A stretch of 64,000 nt of DNA from Gemmatimonadota bacterium (lineage in GTDB: Bacteria > Latescibacterota > UBA2968 > UBA8231), in the NCBI GenBank assembly GCA_009841115.1, contig VXML01000034.1:206821-270820 (forward strand), given 5' to 3'. Shown piece after piece: positions 35,342-45,287 of the stretch; position 1 is the first letter of the stretch; every line of letters begins with the position of its first letter. The notes beneath the pieces are model-generated. The model was not told where the DNA came from. It was given only the letters and a program-made list of their open reading frames with translations, and ran no database searches. The translations under genes were made by a program, and so were the position numbers.

Positions 35342-36085
35342 GTGAAAGTAGCCATCATGGGTGCCGCCGGGTGGGTCGGCCGGGCCGTGCTGGAAAACTT
35401 CGCCGGTCGCCATCAGGTGCGCGCCTTTGATTACAGTCCCGAAGCTTGGGCGACGTACCACCGCTTCGACGGCGACTGGGAGGGAGAAAAGCTCTACGGG
35501 GACATCGCCGACTTCCACGCCGTCCACAGGACCTTGGAAGGCATGGACGGCGTCGTCCACCTAGCCGCCTACTTCGGCTACGAGAACCCGCCCGAGGACG
35601 ATGTGAACCCCTTTCTCATCAACCTCAAGGGGATGTGGAACGTCTTGGAGTCGGCCCGTCGCCACGAACTCAAACGAGTAGTACACATGGGCTCCTGCGT
35701 CGTGCAACATCCAGACGGTCTTTTTCTTTCGTCAGATATCCGCAGCAAGGAAGGAAGCCCGTACGGCATCTCAAAGCGCCTGCAGGAGGAAATGTGCCGC
35801 CAGTACCACGACGCCTATGGCTTGCGGATCATCGTCTTCCGGCCCTGTAGCATTGGCGACAGCAGACTCGGCATCAGTCGAGACGGCAACCCCGCTCACG
35901 GCGGCGTTAGCTGGGTCTGTCGGCACGATTTGGCGGAAGCCTGCCACCTAGCCCTCACATCTGAGACCATTGACTTCGACATCATGCACACGGCCAGTCA
36001 CCCGGACGCGGATAAGTACTGCAACGTCGCCCGATCCCGTGAGCTACTAGGTCTGAAATACAAAGGACACTTCCCCGGCGACTGA
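35342..36085 (+). CDS. NAD-dependent epimerase/dehydratase (SDR), possibly uronate dehydrogenase-like
   Basis: 247 aa from GTG at 35342, which has AGGAG 8 bases upstream; the TTG two codons earlier lies too close to that site. Rossmann motif VAIMGAAGWVGRAVLENFAG. The catalytic triad region is MGSCVVQHP with the YxxxK in SPYGISKRLQEE. Short for an extended SDR, near the length of uronate dehydrogenases. In this operon it could oxidise a uronate or reduce a keto-sugar acid. An internal segment is duplicated as a fragment at 34249. Confidence 0.85.
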   Translation: MKVAIMGAAGWVGRAVLENFAGRHQVRAFDYSPEAWATYHRFDGDWEGEKLYGDIADFHAVHRTLEGMDGVVHLAAYFGYENPPEDDVNPFLINLKGMWNVLESARRHELKRVVHMGSCVVQHPDGLFLSSDIRSKEGSPYGISKRLQEEMCRQYHDAYGLRIIVFRPCSIGDSRLGISRDGNPAHGGVSWVCRHDLAEACHLALTSETIDFDIMHTASHPDADKYCNVARSRELLGLKYKGHFPGD

Positions 36086-36106
36086 CAGCATTCAAAAAGG
36101 AGCACC

Positions 36107-37252
36107 ATGCCCCCCCACTACGACGTCTTACTCAAAAACGGCCACCTCATAGACCCCAAAAACAACATCAACGGCCCGGCCGACCTCGCCATCAAAGACG
36201 GCAAAATCGCCGCTGTGGGGCCGCAGTTGCCCGGCACTGCGGAGCGACAAGCCGATGTCGCCGGCCTCTACGTCACCCCCGGCCTCATCGACATCCACCT
36301 GCACGTGTACGGCGGCTTTAACGCTTGGCTCTTCCCCGATCCCCACAACCTGCCGCACGGGGTCACCACCTGCGTCGATACGGGCGGCGCTGGATACAAG
36401 GATATTGCAAATTTCAAAGAAACCATCATGGACCAGTCCATCACCCGCGTCCTCGCTTTTGTCAACATCGTCGGCGCTGGCATGACCGGTCCGCCGGAGC
36501 AGGACACCACCGATATGGACCCCATCCCCTGCGCCGCTGCGGTCGAGCGCTACCCCGAGCACATCGTCGGGGTCAAATCGGCCCATTTTGGCGGGCCGGG
36601 GTGGGAATCGACCGGCGGGGCCATCGAAGCAGCGCGGCGGGCCGGCACCATCGTCATGGTCGATTTCTCGCCCAAACCCACCCGCACCTACTCCGAATTG
36701 CTCGCCCGCTACAGTCCCGGCGACATCCACACGCACTGCTACTCCATGCGCACGCCTATGCTCGACGACGAGGACCGCATTTTCGACTTCGTCTGGCAGG
36801 CCCGCGAGCGCGGCGTGATTTTCGACTTGGGCCACGGCAACGCCTCCTTCCGCTTCCACATTGCCGTGCCAGCCATGGCCCAAGGCTTCCCGCCCGATAC
36901 CATCAGCACCGACCTACACCGCCGCAGCCGCCTGCTGCCCAATGCCACCATGAATATCACCATGTCGAAGATGTTGGCCTTGGGAATGCCGTTGCAAGAG
37001 GTCATCTACCGCTCGACGCAGCGCCCCGCCGAAGTCATTCGCCGACCCGAGCTAGGCCACCTGAGCGTAGGCGCTGAAGCCGACGTGGCAGTGCTGGCCG
37101 TGCACGAAGGCCGCTTCGGCTTTGTCGATGCCACCCGCAGCACCCTGCAAGGCAGCCAAAAAATAGAGGGCCGCATGACTCTGCGAGCCGGCGAAATTGT
37201 CTGGGATCAGGACGGCTTGAGCTTGCCGTCGTGGGAGGAAGGGGCGCGCTAA
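36107..37252 (+). CDS. amidohydrolase/deacetylase-family metallohydrolase (dihydroorotase-like)
   Basis: 381 aa behind AAAAGGAG. It opens YDVLLKNGHLIDPKNNINGP and has PGLIDIHLHVYGG (metal HxH). A carboxylated-lysine-type segment may be GVKSAHFGGPGW; DIHTHCYS and FDLGHGNASFRF supply further ligands, and STDLHRRS holds the catalytic Asp. This arrangement matches the EF_0837-type amidohydrolase/deacetylase group, related to enzymes acting on N-acyl amino acids or acylated hydroxy acids. It ends the mannonate operon and is convergent with the outer-membrane-like gene, 9 bp away. Confidence 0.85.
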   Translation: MPPHYDVLLKNGHLIDPKNNINGPADLAIKDGKIAAVGPQLPGTAERQADVAGLYVTPGLIDIHLHVYGGFNAWLFPDPHNLPHGVTTCVDTGGAGYKDIANFKETIMDQSITRVLAFVNIVGAGMTGPPEQDTTDMDPIPCAAAVERYPEHIVGVKSAHFGGPGWESTGGAIEAARRAGTIVMVDFSPKPTRTYSELLARYSPGDIHTHCYSMRTPMLDDEDRIFDFVWQARERGVIFDLGHGNASFRFHIAVPAMAQGFPPDTISTDLHRRSRLLPNATMNITMSKMLALGMPLQEVIYRSTQRPAEVIRRPELGHLSVGAEADVAVLAVHEGRFGFVDATRSTLQGSQKIEGRMTLRAGEIVWDQDGLSLPSWEEGAR

Positions 37253-37261
37253 GCGCTCGAC

Positions 37262-39979
37262 CTACTGCAATCCGGCGTAGAGAGTGACAAAACTCTGAGT
37301 AGCCGTGAGAGTCTCGGCCTCTGCAAAATCCTTGCGCTCCACCACAAAGCCAGCCAGAGCTTGGATCCGATATCCTAGATAGGCCGACTCCGTCACCAAC
37401 TGGAAAGCCCAACTCAGCGAGTTGAAGTCCTCACTATCTCGGTCTAAATCGTTGAAAAAGGCGTACTCCACCCCGGCCTGCACCCTAGTCGCCGACAAAA
37501 GCTGAGTCTCCAACAACACCGAAACCAACTCCAGCAGCGTCGTTTGCTTCTCCTGATCAAACAGCGACCGGCTCTGTTGCACCCATTCGCTCTTCCAGCG
37601 CGGCTCCACAGTCACGCCCCGCCAAGCGTAGCGATAACTCGCCTTATTGATCAAGCCAAAGAAAAAATCCGCCGGAGCCAAATCGTGCTGTCGGCGCTGC
37701 TTGGCGCTCATCAACTGCCGGAAAAGCACCCAGTTGAGCTTGCTCATCACCTGTAGTTTTTCGCCGGTCAGGCTGTGGCCGACAAAAAGCTGATTGACCC
37801 ACGTATCCCGCGCCAACAGCGGATCGTCAAGATGTACCAACTGTCCGCCCCGCAAGGTGTTGTCCGGCCGCCATTGCAAGAGCGGATTGGGAATGTCGTC
37901 CGCGACCAATTGGCTCATCTCAAATAGCCGCACCCGGCCCCACTTCGGCCACATCCGCTCGTAGCCCACCTGCACGTACGTGCTGTGATTTTTGCGGTCG
38001 GCTGAGATCTGCGCCTCGCGCAACGCCCCGGCTTTGAACTGCCAGTGCCGACCTAGTCCCACCCCGCCATAGACATTGAAGCCAGCCTGATCGCGGCGGT
38101 AGGGATAGTCCGGCTCGGTGTCGTTTTCGTATAAGTCAACCCAGAAGTTGTGGTTCATATCCACGCCAAAGAGAAATTCGGGCCGGTCCACTTGGAAGCG
38201 CAGGAAAGGCTCTTGGTAATCGGGAATGTTATTGGCCTTGACGCGGTTGTCGTTCTGGTTGAAGTCGGGCACCAAGTCGTTGTTGAGATCCCAACCGGGA
38301 AAGACCTGCCGGTCGTCAACCAGAAAATCGGCGCGGAAGGCATCGGGGAAGCGGTCTTGGTCGTCGTTGTCTTCGACCAGATCAAAACGGTTGCCCTGGC
38401 GGGCGTAGTCGAGTCCAGTAGTAGTAGTGACAAAAGCCTGGGTGTTGTAGCGTGGGTCAATGGAATACACCTCGCCGAACAACGTGAACGGTGCCCAAGC
38501 CTTGCGCACATTGACCATCCAAGCCGGCGCACTGGGTTGGCCCTTAACCCCCGCCGAGGCCGTGTGGGTTTCCTCGGCAACATTTGGGTATTGACGCCAA
38601 CTCCAACTCAAGTCGTATTCGCCATACACGTCGAACCCGAGCAAGTCCTCCACCCGAAGCGTGCCACCGCCCACAGTGGTAGCAGTGGGCAGGCCGTAGG
38701 CAAAGCTGACCACGCCTAAATTGGAAATGTCCTGCACATTGCCCGCCGCCTGAGACACCATCGTAAAAAAGGGATTTTCCGTCGGCGCTACGTCGAGCCG
38801 GGTAAATCCCTCCTCGCCCAAGCCGCGCACCCCCTCGCCTGGATCGAGCAGCCCCAACTGGCGATCGGAACTCATCCAGACCTGATAGTCATTAGCCAAC
38901 ACCAGCCGGAATTCTACGGAGACGATCTCCGCCTTGTCGGCCGCAGCCCGGTTGACAAACGACGCACTGTCAAAGTCGTAGAGCAGGCTGATCTGCTCGC
39001 TGCCGTCCGCGCTGAGAAAACCCCGTCGCTCCAACCCCCCTTCAATCACCGGACCAAAGCGGATGTCCCGCCCCTGCTCCACCGTACCATCGCGATAGGT
39101 AATGATCACGTCCGAGGCGTCTGGGAAAAAGGCCGCACCGCCGCGGCCGTCCTCCGGTGAGTCGTCCTTCAATAGGATCTCGATCTGCCCAACCGTCTGA
39201 TTCTGTTCGTTGGTCAAAGATCCTTTGTGCAAGGTCTCCACGAGTTGGTCCGCCACACTATTGGTCTGGTGGGCGCTGACCGCGTGCAACCCCACTTCGA
39301 CAAAATCGCCCACGTGCGCTGCAAAACGACCTCCCGCCAAAGACGTGGCGTCCGTAAAGGCCCGCTCCGTCTCCTGGATGGCCCTAGGCCCTGAAATCAA
39401 CGAATGCAGGAAGGTCATCTGATATTTGTCCGTGGCCAAATCCAGTTGAAATCCGTTCAAACGCGGCTTGGAAAAGGACAGCGGCGTCAGGGTCGTGCGT
39501 AGATTGTTGCTCACTGTCAGCGCGTAGTGATACTGGCCCTTTCGGTCCCCGGCGATCACCAGTTGATTAAACCACCGGTCGAATACATTCGTCTTGAACA
39601 GGGTGCTGCCCGCCTCCTGAGGCCGCGTCTGCGCAGTGTTGAACACCAGCCAACCCTGGGTCAGGTAATTCCCATACAAATCGTAGAAGTAATCCCCCTG
39701 CAAATCGACTTCCACGTAGCGCCGGTACGGCAGCCGCGCCCGGTTGGTGTACTGCCACTGCCGCCAGCGGTATTCTTCGTATAGTTCCTGCGGCACGTAC
39801 CAGCGCCGCACCGCCGGGTCCAGCGCGGCCAGATACACCTCCGGACTCAAGGTCATCAGCCGAGCTTCCGTGCCCTGCTGCAATCCCAGCCGATTGCCGT
39901 ACTCGACCTGAGCGGCGCTGTCGCAACAGACTGCAAGGCCGAGCAGTATGGCGAATTTTCGTCTTGTCGAGTTGTTCAT
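37262..39979 (-). CDS. large putative outer-membrane beta-barrel/surface protein
   Basis: 905 aa from ATG at 39979; a TTG at 40000 overlapping the upstream stop is the alternative. The signal peptide is KFAILLGLAVCCDSAAQ. The body is rich in alternating aromatic/polar strands and Asn/Asp loops (DLVEDNDDQDRFPDAFRADF, DLNNDLVPDFNQNDNRVKAN). The last 250 residues look like barrel strands (FGLINKASYRYAWRGVTVEP; AFQLVTESAYLGYRIQALAG). The middle has calcium-loop-like Asp/Asn segments. I do not recognise a named family. It follows the 1045-aa FlgD-tailed protein on the same strand, so the two may be a surface pair (pore/anchor plus secreted partner). Confidence 0.65.
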   Translation of the reverse strand: MNNSTRRKFAILLGLAVCCDSAAQVEYGNRLGLQQGTEARLMTLSPEVYLAALDPAVRRWYVPQELYEEYRWRQWQYTNRARLPYRRYVEVDLQGDYFYDLYGNYLTQGWLVFNTAQTRPQEAGSTLFKTNVFDRWFNQLVIAGDRKGQYHYALTVSNNLRTTLTPLSFSKPRLNGFQLDLATDKYQMTFLHSLISGPRAIQETERAFTDATSLAGGRFAAHVGDFVEVGLHAVSAHQTNSVADQLVETLHKGSLTNEQNQTVGQIEILLKDDSPEDGRGGAAFFPDASDVIITYRDGTVEQGRDIRFGPVIEGGLERRGFLSADGSEQISLLYDFDSASFVNRAAADKAEIVSVEFRLVLANDYQVWMSSDRQLGLLDPGEGVRGLGEEGFTRLDVAPTENPFFTMVSQAAGNVQDISNLGVVSFAYGLPTATTVGGGTLRVEDLLGFDVYGEYDLSWSWRQYPNVAEETHTASAGVKGQPSAPAWMVNVRKAWAPFTLFGEVYSIDPRYNTQAFVTTTTGLDYARQGNRFDLVEDNDDQDRFPDAFRADFLVDDRQVFPGWDLNNDLVPDFNQNDNRVKANNIPDYQEPFLRFQVDRPEFLFGVDMNHNFWVDLYENDTEPDYPYRRDQAGFNVYGGVGLGRHWQFKAGALREAQISADRKNHSTYVQVGYERMWPKWGRVRLFEMSQLVADDIPNPLLQWRPDNTLRGGQLVHLDDPLLARDTWVNQLFVGHSLTGEKLQVMSKLNWVLFRQLMSAKQRRQHDLAPADFFFGLINKASYRYAWRGVTVEPRWKSEWVQQSRSLFDQEKQTTLLELVSVLLETQLLSATRVQAGVEYAFFNDLDRDSEDFNSLSWAFQLVTESAYLGYRIQALAGFVVERKDFAEAETLTATQSFVTLYAGLQ

Positions 39980-39996
39980 AGGACGACCGCCGCGTC

Positions 39997-42900
39997 TCAA
40001 TAGGCCACGGCGATGAGGTGAACTCGGGTCTGTCCACTAAAGGCCGTAGCGTCCGCATCCACCTCGATCTTGCACAAATACAAACCCGGAGCCACAACCT
40101 GCCCATCTTCGTCCCGTCCATCCCAGACAAACCGCTGCTGCCCACCCGTAGCCAACGCCTCCAACTGCCGCACTTGGCGACCCGCCAGCGTATAAATCCG
40201 CACTGCCAACGACCGCTCCTCCTGTACCCGGAACAAGGAAAAGCCGATCTCGGCCACCTCGTTGACCCCATCGCCGTTGGGCGTAAAAGGATTCGGCGCG
40301 ATCGCCACTTGGGCAATGGCCATGTCGCCCCCTTGGGCACGAATGGCCAAGCTCTTTGCGGGACTCAGCCCGGTTACATCGCCGCCGTCTGCTGCCTGCC
40401 ATGCGGTCGGAGGCTCGCTTTGCCGCACTGCAACGGCCAAGCGCGTCCCTTGCAAATACACCCGCGAGGCAAAGCGCAGCCGCATCAATCGGCCCCGGTC
40501 CACCACCCAACCTCGCTGATCACCCAGCCTGTTGTATCGACTTTGGTCGAGGCTATCGCCAGCCACATCAAAGGGCACCTGATCGCCTAACCCGACGACC
40601 TTGCGGAAGTAGCGCACCGGCCCCTGCTCGACTGCGGCTAGCGCCTCGTAGGTCTCCGCGTCCACCTCGACCAGACCACCGCTCTCCTCCCGCCGGAAAT
40701 AGCGCACCGCGCCCTGTTCGGCCTCGGGCAGGAGACTGTACGAGGTAAAGGTCAACAAATTGCGATCCAGCCCGGTGGGCACCTCGTCGCCGGGAGCCAC
40801 CGCACGGTAGTACACCGGCGCGAGAATTTCGGCCGGCGTACCCTGCACAGTCTCGGGAAAGCGCAGCCACAGCGAGTCTCCCTCGGCGTGCACGGCCAAC
40901 TCGGCCCCCTGCGCGTCGAGCAGCCGACCGTCGCCACCTCGCGCAAAACGCTGAAACGGAGTCTCAGACGCCAACTCCGCTTCCGTGCCCAAGGCCACAT
41001 CGACCAGCCGCAGGTCCAGTCCCGGCTCGGCGCGTACCCGCACTTCGTCAAAACCCAAGCTGCGCATATTGGCTGGCTGCGCTAAAAAGTCAGGCTGCAC
41101 AAAAAGGGCAAACGTATCGAGCACGCCCGCTTCCACTGCCGTCGGCCACACCTCGGCGCGCAGCCGCTGCACCACCGGCTGATGAAGACCCACTGAAATG
41201 CGATGCAGCACTGGCACGTGCTGACCGCCATCGTTTTTGAGCCGCACCTGAAGCTGCATAAAGCGCCGCAGACTCGGCGAACTCGCCAACTCCCCCGGCT
41301 GCCGGTACTGCTGGCTCCACGTACTCCACCCCGGTCCGACGACCACCGTGGTATCCGAAGGCCCCTTGAGAAAGCCGGCCAAGGTTCTGTATTCGTCCGC
41401 AGTCTTCTCGTTGCCGGTTTTGTCGAAGTAGCGAATTTGCTGCAACAATTGGTCGCCAGTGCGGGTGCGGATTTCCACGTCTGTGTCCGGCGGCGTGTCG
41501 GCGTCCCAGTGGACCGCCCCGAGAGCCACCAGCCCCGGCAACTCGATCAAGTCCGATTCCAACACCACCTCGGCCGGCGGACGGCTGGAAAACAGCATGA
41601 TCTCGGTAATCGACGACCAGAAGGCATTGACCAAAATCCCCTGCCCGGCTCCGCTTTCGGAGCGACCGCCGACAAAACCCGGAGGAAAGTGGGCAAAGAC
41701 GATCAAGTCGAGGAGGCGGACCTTGAGCGGCGGATCTTGGGGATCGACGATCGAACTGAAGCGGCCCGAGTCGCCGCGCGGCAGCGCTTCAGCCACGCTG
41801 TACTCTCGCTCCGGCGGACTAATGCGCTGCCATTTGAGGCCACCGCGGACATCGCGTCCGCCAGCAGAAGCTCGCATGATGTAGCCACGCATACCCGATC
41901 CCGTAAGGCGCACCTGCTCCAACCACACTGCGCCGCCAATATCGACGGTCAGCACGTTGCCGCCGGGATTGAGTGGATTGCGGGTTTGGTGGGAGTAAGC
42001 GGTGGCGTCGTCCCCGTCGAATGCCGTCAGCGGATTCTTGCCCGGCGTGGTCAGCGCGAGCGAACCGCCGTTTTTGACCAAGTTGATGCCGATGTTGTCG
42101 CCCCAGCCCCAAGCCTCGACCTCGGCCAAGCGCGGCAATTCCCGGCGGTAGTAGTCCCGCCGCCCCTGCCGCTCTTCAGCTAGAGCCTGATAGGTCGCCT
42201 CATCCACCGGCTCCTCGCGCCCGGCCACGTCCCGCGCAAAATAAACCACATCCCCCCGCTCGTCGGCCGACAACTCCTCCCACGCCTTCTCGGTAATCTG
42301 TTCGGCCCGCCCGCCCCGCGTATCCGTGATTACAATGCGGATGGTCTCAATGCTCTTGCCCGTCCACTCGGGCGAGGGCTTTCTCGCTTCTATCAGCAGC
42401 CGATCGCTGACCACGCCGGAAGCTGGAGGCAGTTCGGGGCTAGTGTGCTCGCTTTCAAAGATGTATTCGCGCTGCGTGGTACTGGGCGCATCCTGCGGAA
42501 TGAACAGTTGGAAGCCAATGCGGCTATTCGGCTCGTGCAACAGCGCGCTCTGCCGGCGCGACAACAGCATGATAAACTGCAAAAAGGGATCGCCGAGTTC
42601 TTCATCGACAAACTTTAGCTTGAGCCGCTCCACGGGCACGGCCCGCCCCAGATCGACCTCAATCCACCACTGCTCAATCGGGTCGCGCGGATCCGGCTCC
42701 CAGAACGTGGTCGGATCGCCGTCGAGAATATGCTCCGCTAGCTGAGGATTGGACCCCACCCGGCTAATCCCCGGCCGCACCCAGTAATCGAAGACCAGTT
42801 CGTTGAGCGTATTGCGGATCGGCTCGCCAAACACATCGAACTGCATGGTGCTGTCGATGGTGCCAATGCGCGGGTCGTCCGTGTTAATGATTATCGGCCG

Positions 42901-43134
42901 TCTGAGCGTGCGATCCTCTAAGACATTGTACACCGTCCGCAACTGGCGCGTCCGCACGGATCCAGCCTCGTCGATATGCGCCAGATGGGCGGGGATGGTC
43001 CACTGCCGCCAGTGCTGCGCCAGATCGACTACCACTTCGTCGCCGCTTAGCTGGTAGCCCCGCTGAGCCTCAACAGGTGCCAAGCTCAGCGCCAAGCCGA
43101 CGAAAATTTTCTGCACGACGGAGCTGGTTTTCAT
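39997..43134 (-). CDS. large secreted protein with discoidin-like modules and FlgD-like C-terminus (paralog B)
   Basis: 1045 aa. The signal peptide is FVGLALSLAPVEAQ. Early residues HWRQWTIPAHLAHIDEAGSV and GISRVGSNPQLAEHILDGD parallel paralog C at 48163. Two F5/8-type (discoidin-like) regions sit near residues 130-260 (WWIEVDLGRAVPVERLKLKF) and 380-560 (NVLTVDIGGAVWLEQVRLTG). A beta-sandwich with EVWPTAVEAGVLDTFALFVQ follows, then the FlgD-like end PNPFTPNGDGVNEVAEIGFS and DGRDEDGQVVAPGLYLCKIE, ending VAY. Probably exported and surface-bound through carbohydrate-binding folds. Divergent from the two-component system; cotranscribed with the barrel-like gene. Confidence 0.78.
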   Translation of the reverse strand: MKTSSVVQKIFVGLALSLAPVEAQRGYQLSGDEVVVDLAQHWRQWTIPAHLAHIDEAGSVRTRQLRTVYNVLEDRTLRRPIIINTDDPRIGTIDSTMQFDVFGEPIRNTLNELVFDYWVRPGISRVGSNPQLAEHILDGDPTTFWEPDPRDPIEQWWIEVDLGRAVPVERLKLKFVDEELGDPFLQFIMLLSRRQSALLHEPNSRIGFQLFIPQDAPSTTQREYIFESEHTSPELPPASGVVSDRLLIEARKPSPEWTGKSIETIRIVITDTRGGRAEQITEKAWEELSADERGDVVYFARDVAGREEPVDEATYQALAEERQGRRDYYRRELPRLAEVEAWGWGDNIGINLVKNGGSLALTTPGKNPLTAFDGDDATAYSHQTRNPLNPGGNVLTVDIGGAVWLEQVRLTGSGMRGYIMRASAGGRDVRGGLKWQRISPPEREYSVAEALPRGDSGRFSSIVDPQDPPLKVRLLDLIVFAHFPPGFVGGRSESGAGQGILVNAFWSSITEIMLFSSRPPAEVVLESDLIELPGLVALGAVHWDADTPPDTDVEIRTRTGDQLLQQIRYFDKTGNEKTADEYRTLAGFLKGPSDTTVVVGPGWSTWSQQYRQPGELASSPSLRRFMQLQVRLKNDGGQHVPVLHRISVGLHQPVVQRLRAEVWPTAVEAGVLDTFALFVQPDFLAQPANMRSLGFDEVRVRAEPGLDLRLVDVALGTEAELASETPFQRFARGGDGRLLDAQGAELAVHAEGDSLWLRFPETVQGTPAEILAPVYYRAVAPGDEVPTGLDRNLLTFTSYSLLPEAEQGAVRYFRREESGGLVEVDAETYEALAAVEQGPVRYFRKVVGLGDQVPFDVAGDSLDQSRYNRLGDQRGWVVDRGRLMRLRFASRVYLQGTRLAVAVRQSEPPTAWQAADGGDVTGLSPAKSLAIRAQGGDMAIAQVAIAPNPFTPNGDGVNEVAEIGFSLFRVQEERSLAVRIYTLAGRQVRQLEALATGGQQRFVWDGRDEDGQVVAPGLYLCKIEVDADATAFSGQTRVHLIAVAY

Positions 43135-43247
43135 AGCTATGTGGATTCTCTCACCCTAGGTAAAGAGCAAATCGGGTATAATTACAGTATCAGTGGCAAC
43201 TATATGCCGCTTCCCCTACAGATGTCAAACAAACGCACGGAGCAAAT

Positions 43248-43276
43248 TTGAACGAGGAAGGGCCGCCCGCTATATT
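43248..43276 (+). promoter_or_regulatory. promoter of the two-component system
   Basis: TTGAAC (43248-43253), spacer GAGGAAGGGCCGCCCGC (17 bases), TATATT (43271-43276). The spacer is identical to that of the promoter at 31483-31511, almost 12 kb away. A leader of about 40 bases precedes the kinase ATG, with no obvious ribosome site. Confidence 0.7.
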
Positions 43277-43322
43277 CCTCGCTCACAATCCACACTCTCT
43301 ACCCTCACCTCCTACCAACCTC

Positions 43323-45287
43323 ATGTCGCGCCTAGGAATTCGCTGGGTAGCCCTCTATTTACTGTCCATTCTCGTGCCGGCCGCCCTGCTGGCCTTTCTG
43401 AGCGTGCGCTCGCTGCGCGATGTCCGCGACAGTGTGCGCCAAGAATTGCGCTCCAAGGCAGTACTAGCGCAGGACGCCTTCGACCGCTTCGTCGACAGCC
43501 GCGCCCAACTCCTGTCCGCATATAGCGAAGACGGTGCAATGGATCCGCGCCTGTACGCGGGTTTTTCCGAGATTGCGCAAATTTTCGCCGTCGATCCCTC
43601 GGGGGTGCTGCACCATCCTGCGGTGCAGCCCTTGCACTTGCAGGAGCGCCGAGCGGCCTTTGCCACTCAGATGGAAAAGGCCGCAGAGCGAGAATTCGGC
43701 CACCAAGACTGGACAGGCGGCGTGCAGCTCTACCACCAAGCCTATAAGGAAGCGGCCAGTCCCGCAGAGGAAGCCGAAGCCCTCAACGCTCTTGCCCGTT
43801 GCGCCTACAAAGGAAAGGACGCGGCAATGGAGGAGAAGGCGCACCGGACACTGGTGACTCTCTACGGCCATGTCTTCGACGCCGACGGAGCTCATCCTGT
43901 TACCCTGAGCCATTTGCGCCTAGGGCGCTATGCCGCACCCGAGCAGGCCCAAGCCAGTCTGATGGCTTGGACCGAAGCGCTACTCAAAGGCCGCTATCCC
44001 CTGTACGCAGGCTGCCAGCAGGCCCTGCAAGAGGCTCACGCGTTGGCCCAAGGTCGGCTGGCAGACATGGAAGACCGTCCCGTTCTACTGGAGCGGTTGG
44101 CCCTGATCGAGAAAGCCCTTGATTTCTCAATGCGCTTCGGCCCCGTAGTGGAGGACCAATGGGCTACAGCCCGAGAGCAGGGTTATCTATCGGGAGTGTG
44201 GCCCGATGGAACGAGTTTTCTCATGTACTTGGGCGCGGCTGAAAGTGGTGGCGCGGTGGGCATTCTATTCGACTGGGCCGAGCTGACTACCCTAGTGCAG
44301 GAACAAGTGGAAGGTCTGGCAGAGCGGGATTTTTCCCTCGCCCTGTTCGACGCCGATGCAGAGGCCGCTTTTCTGGCCGCGCATCGGGAGGCTATCTACG
44401 AGACCGGGCCGGCCAGCCGCTGGATGGACCGAATACGGCTAGGGATTTGGGCGGCTGATACTTCTGCGGCCACTGGGTACTACCGCACGCGCAACTATCT
44501 GGTGGGCGGCGGCATTTTCGCCTTGGCCGTATCTGTGGTTTTGGGTGGGTTTATGATCCTGCGAGATGCCGGGCGCGAGGTGCAGGTAGCCCGCTTGCGC
44601 TCCGAATTTGTCGCCAATGTATCGCACGAGTTGCGCACCCCGCTCACGTCCATCCGCATGTACGCCGAGACCCTGCTCATGGGCCGCTACCGGTCAGCCG
44701 AACAGATGCAGGACTATCTGACTACCCTCTTGCACGAGAGCCGACGGCTGTCGCGCTTGGTCGATAATGTGCTCGATTTCGCCCGCATTGAGCGCGGCGA
44801 CCGGACCTACCAGCGCCAACCCTGCGACCTAGGGACTGTGGCTCAGGCCGCGCTGGAGACCTTTGGCGGAGTATTCGCCGCAGAGGGCTTCGAGGTGGAG
44901 GAAGCTATTGCTGCGGAACTGCCCCCGGTACTAGCCGACCAAGAAGCGGTGGAAGGTGCCGTGGCCAATATCCTAGGCAACGCAGTCAAGTTCTCGTCCG
45001 AGCACAAGGCCATCCGCCTAGCCGTAGAACAGCGCGGCGCTGAGGTGGTTGTCGAAGTAGCCGACCGAGGCATCGGCCTCCCCGCAGGCGAGGAAGAGCG
45101 CATCTTCGAGCAATTTCACCGAGGGGCCAACGCGGCCAGCACGGCGGGCACAGGATTGGGATTGTCTCTAGTCAAAAACGTGGTCGAGGCACATGGAGGT
45201 CGAGTAGAGGCCGCCAACCGGACGGACGGCGGCAGTGTATTCCGTCTGTACTTCCCGGTGCATACCGAGGACAACGCCCATGCCTAG
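43323..45287 (+). CDS. membrane sensor histidine kinase
   Basis: 654 aa from ATG at 43323 (a frame opening in the promoter is ignored). First membrane helix WVALYLLSILVPAALLAFLS; second NYLVGGGIFALAVSVVLGGF (about residues 393-415). Between them lies a 360-residue periplasmic region, helical and TPR-like in part (GGVQLYHQAYKEAASPAEEA). The H-box is FVANVSHELRTPLTSIRMYA with His435, then N-box ILGNAVKFSS, G1 VADRGIGLP, F-box IFEQFHRG and G2 GTGLGLSLV. This is a PhoR-like catalytic core. It overlaps the response regulator start by 8 bases. The sensory region is unlike any I recognise. Confidence 0.93.
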   Translation: MSRLGIRWVALYLLSILVPAALLAFLSVRSLRDVRDSVRQELRSKAVLAQDAFDRFVDSRAQLLSAYSEDGAMDPRLYAGFSEIAQIFAVDPSGVLHHPAVQPLHLQERRAAFATQMEKAAEREFGHQDWTGGVQLYHQAYKEAASPAEEAEALNALARCAYKGKDAAMEEKAHRTLVTLYGHVFDADGAHPVTLSHLRLGRYAAPEQAQASLMAWTEALLKGRYPLYAGCQQALQEAHALAQGRLADMEDRPVLLERLALIEKALDFSMRFGPVVEDQWATAREQGYLSGVWPDGTSFLMYLGAAESGGAVGILFDWAELTTLVQEQVEGLAERDFSLALFDADAEAAFLAAHREAIYETGPASRWMDRIRLGIWAADTSAATGYYRTRNYLVGGGIFALAVSVVLGGFMILRDAGREVQVARLRSEFVANVSHELRTPLTSIRMYAETLLMGRYRSAEQMQDYLTTLLHESRRLSRLVDNVLDFARIERGDRTYQRQPCDLGTVAQAALETFGGVFAAEGFEVEEAIAAELPPVLADQEAVEGAVANILGNAVKFSSEHKAIRLAVEQRGAEVVVEVADRGIGLPAGEEERIFEQFHRGANAASTAGTGLGLSLVKNVVEAHGGRVEAANRTDGGSVFRLYFPVHTEDNAHA

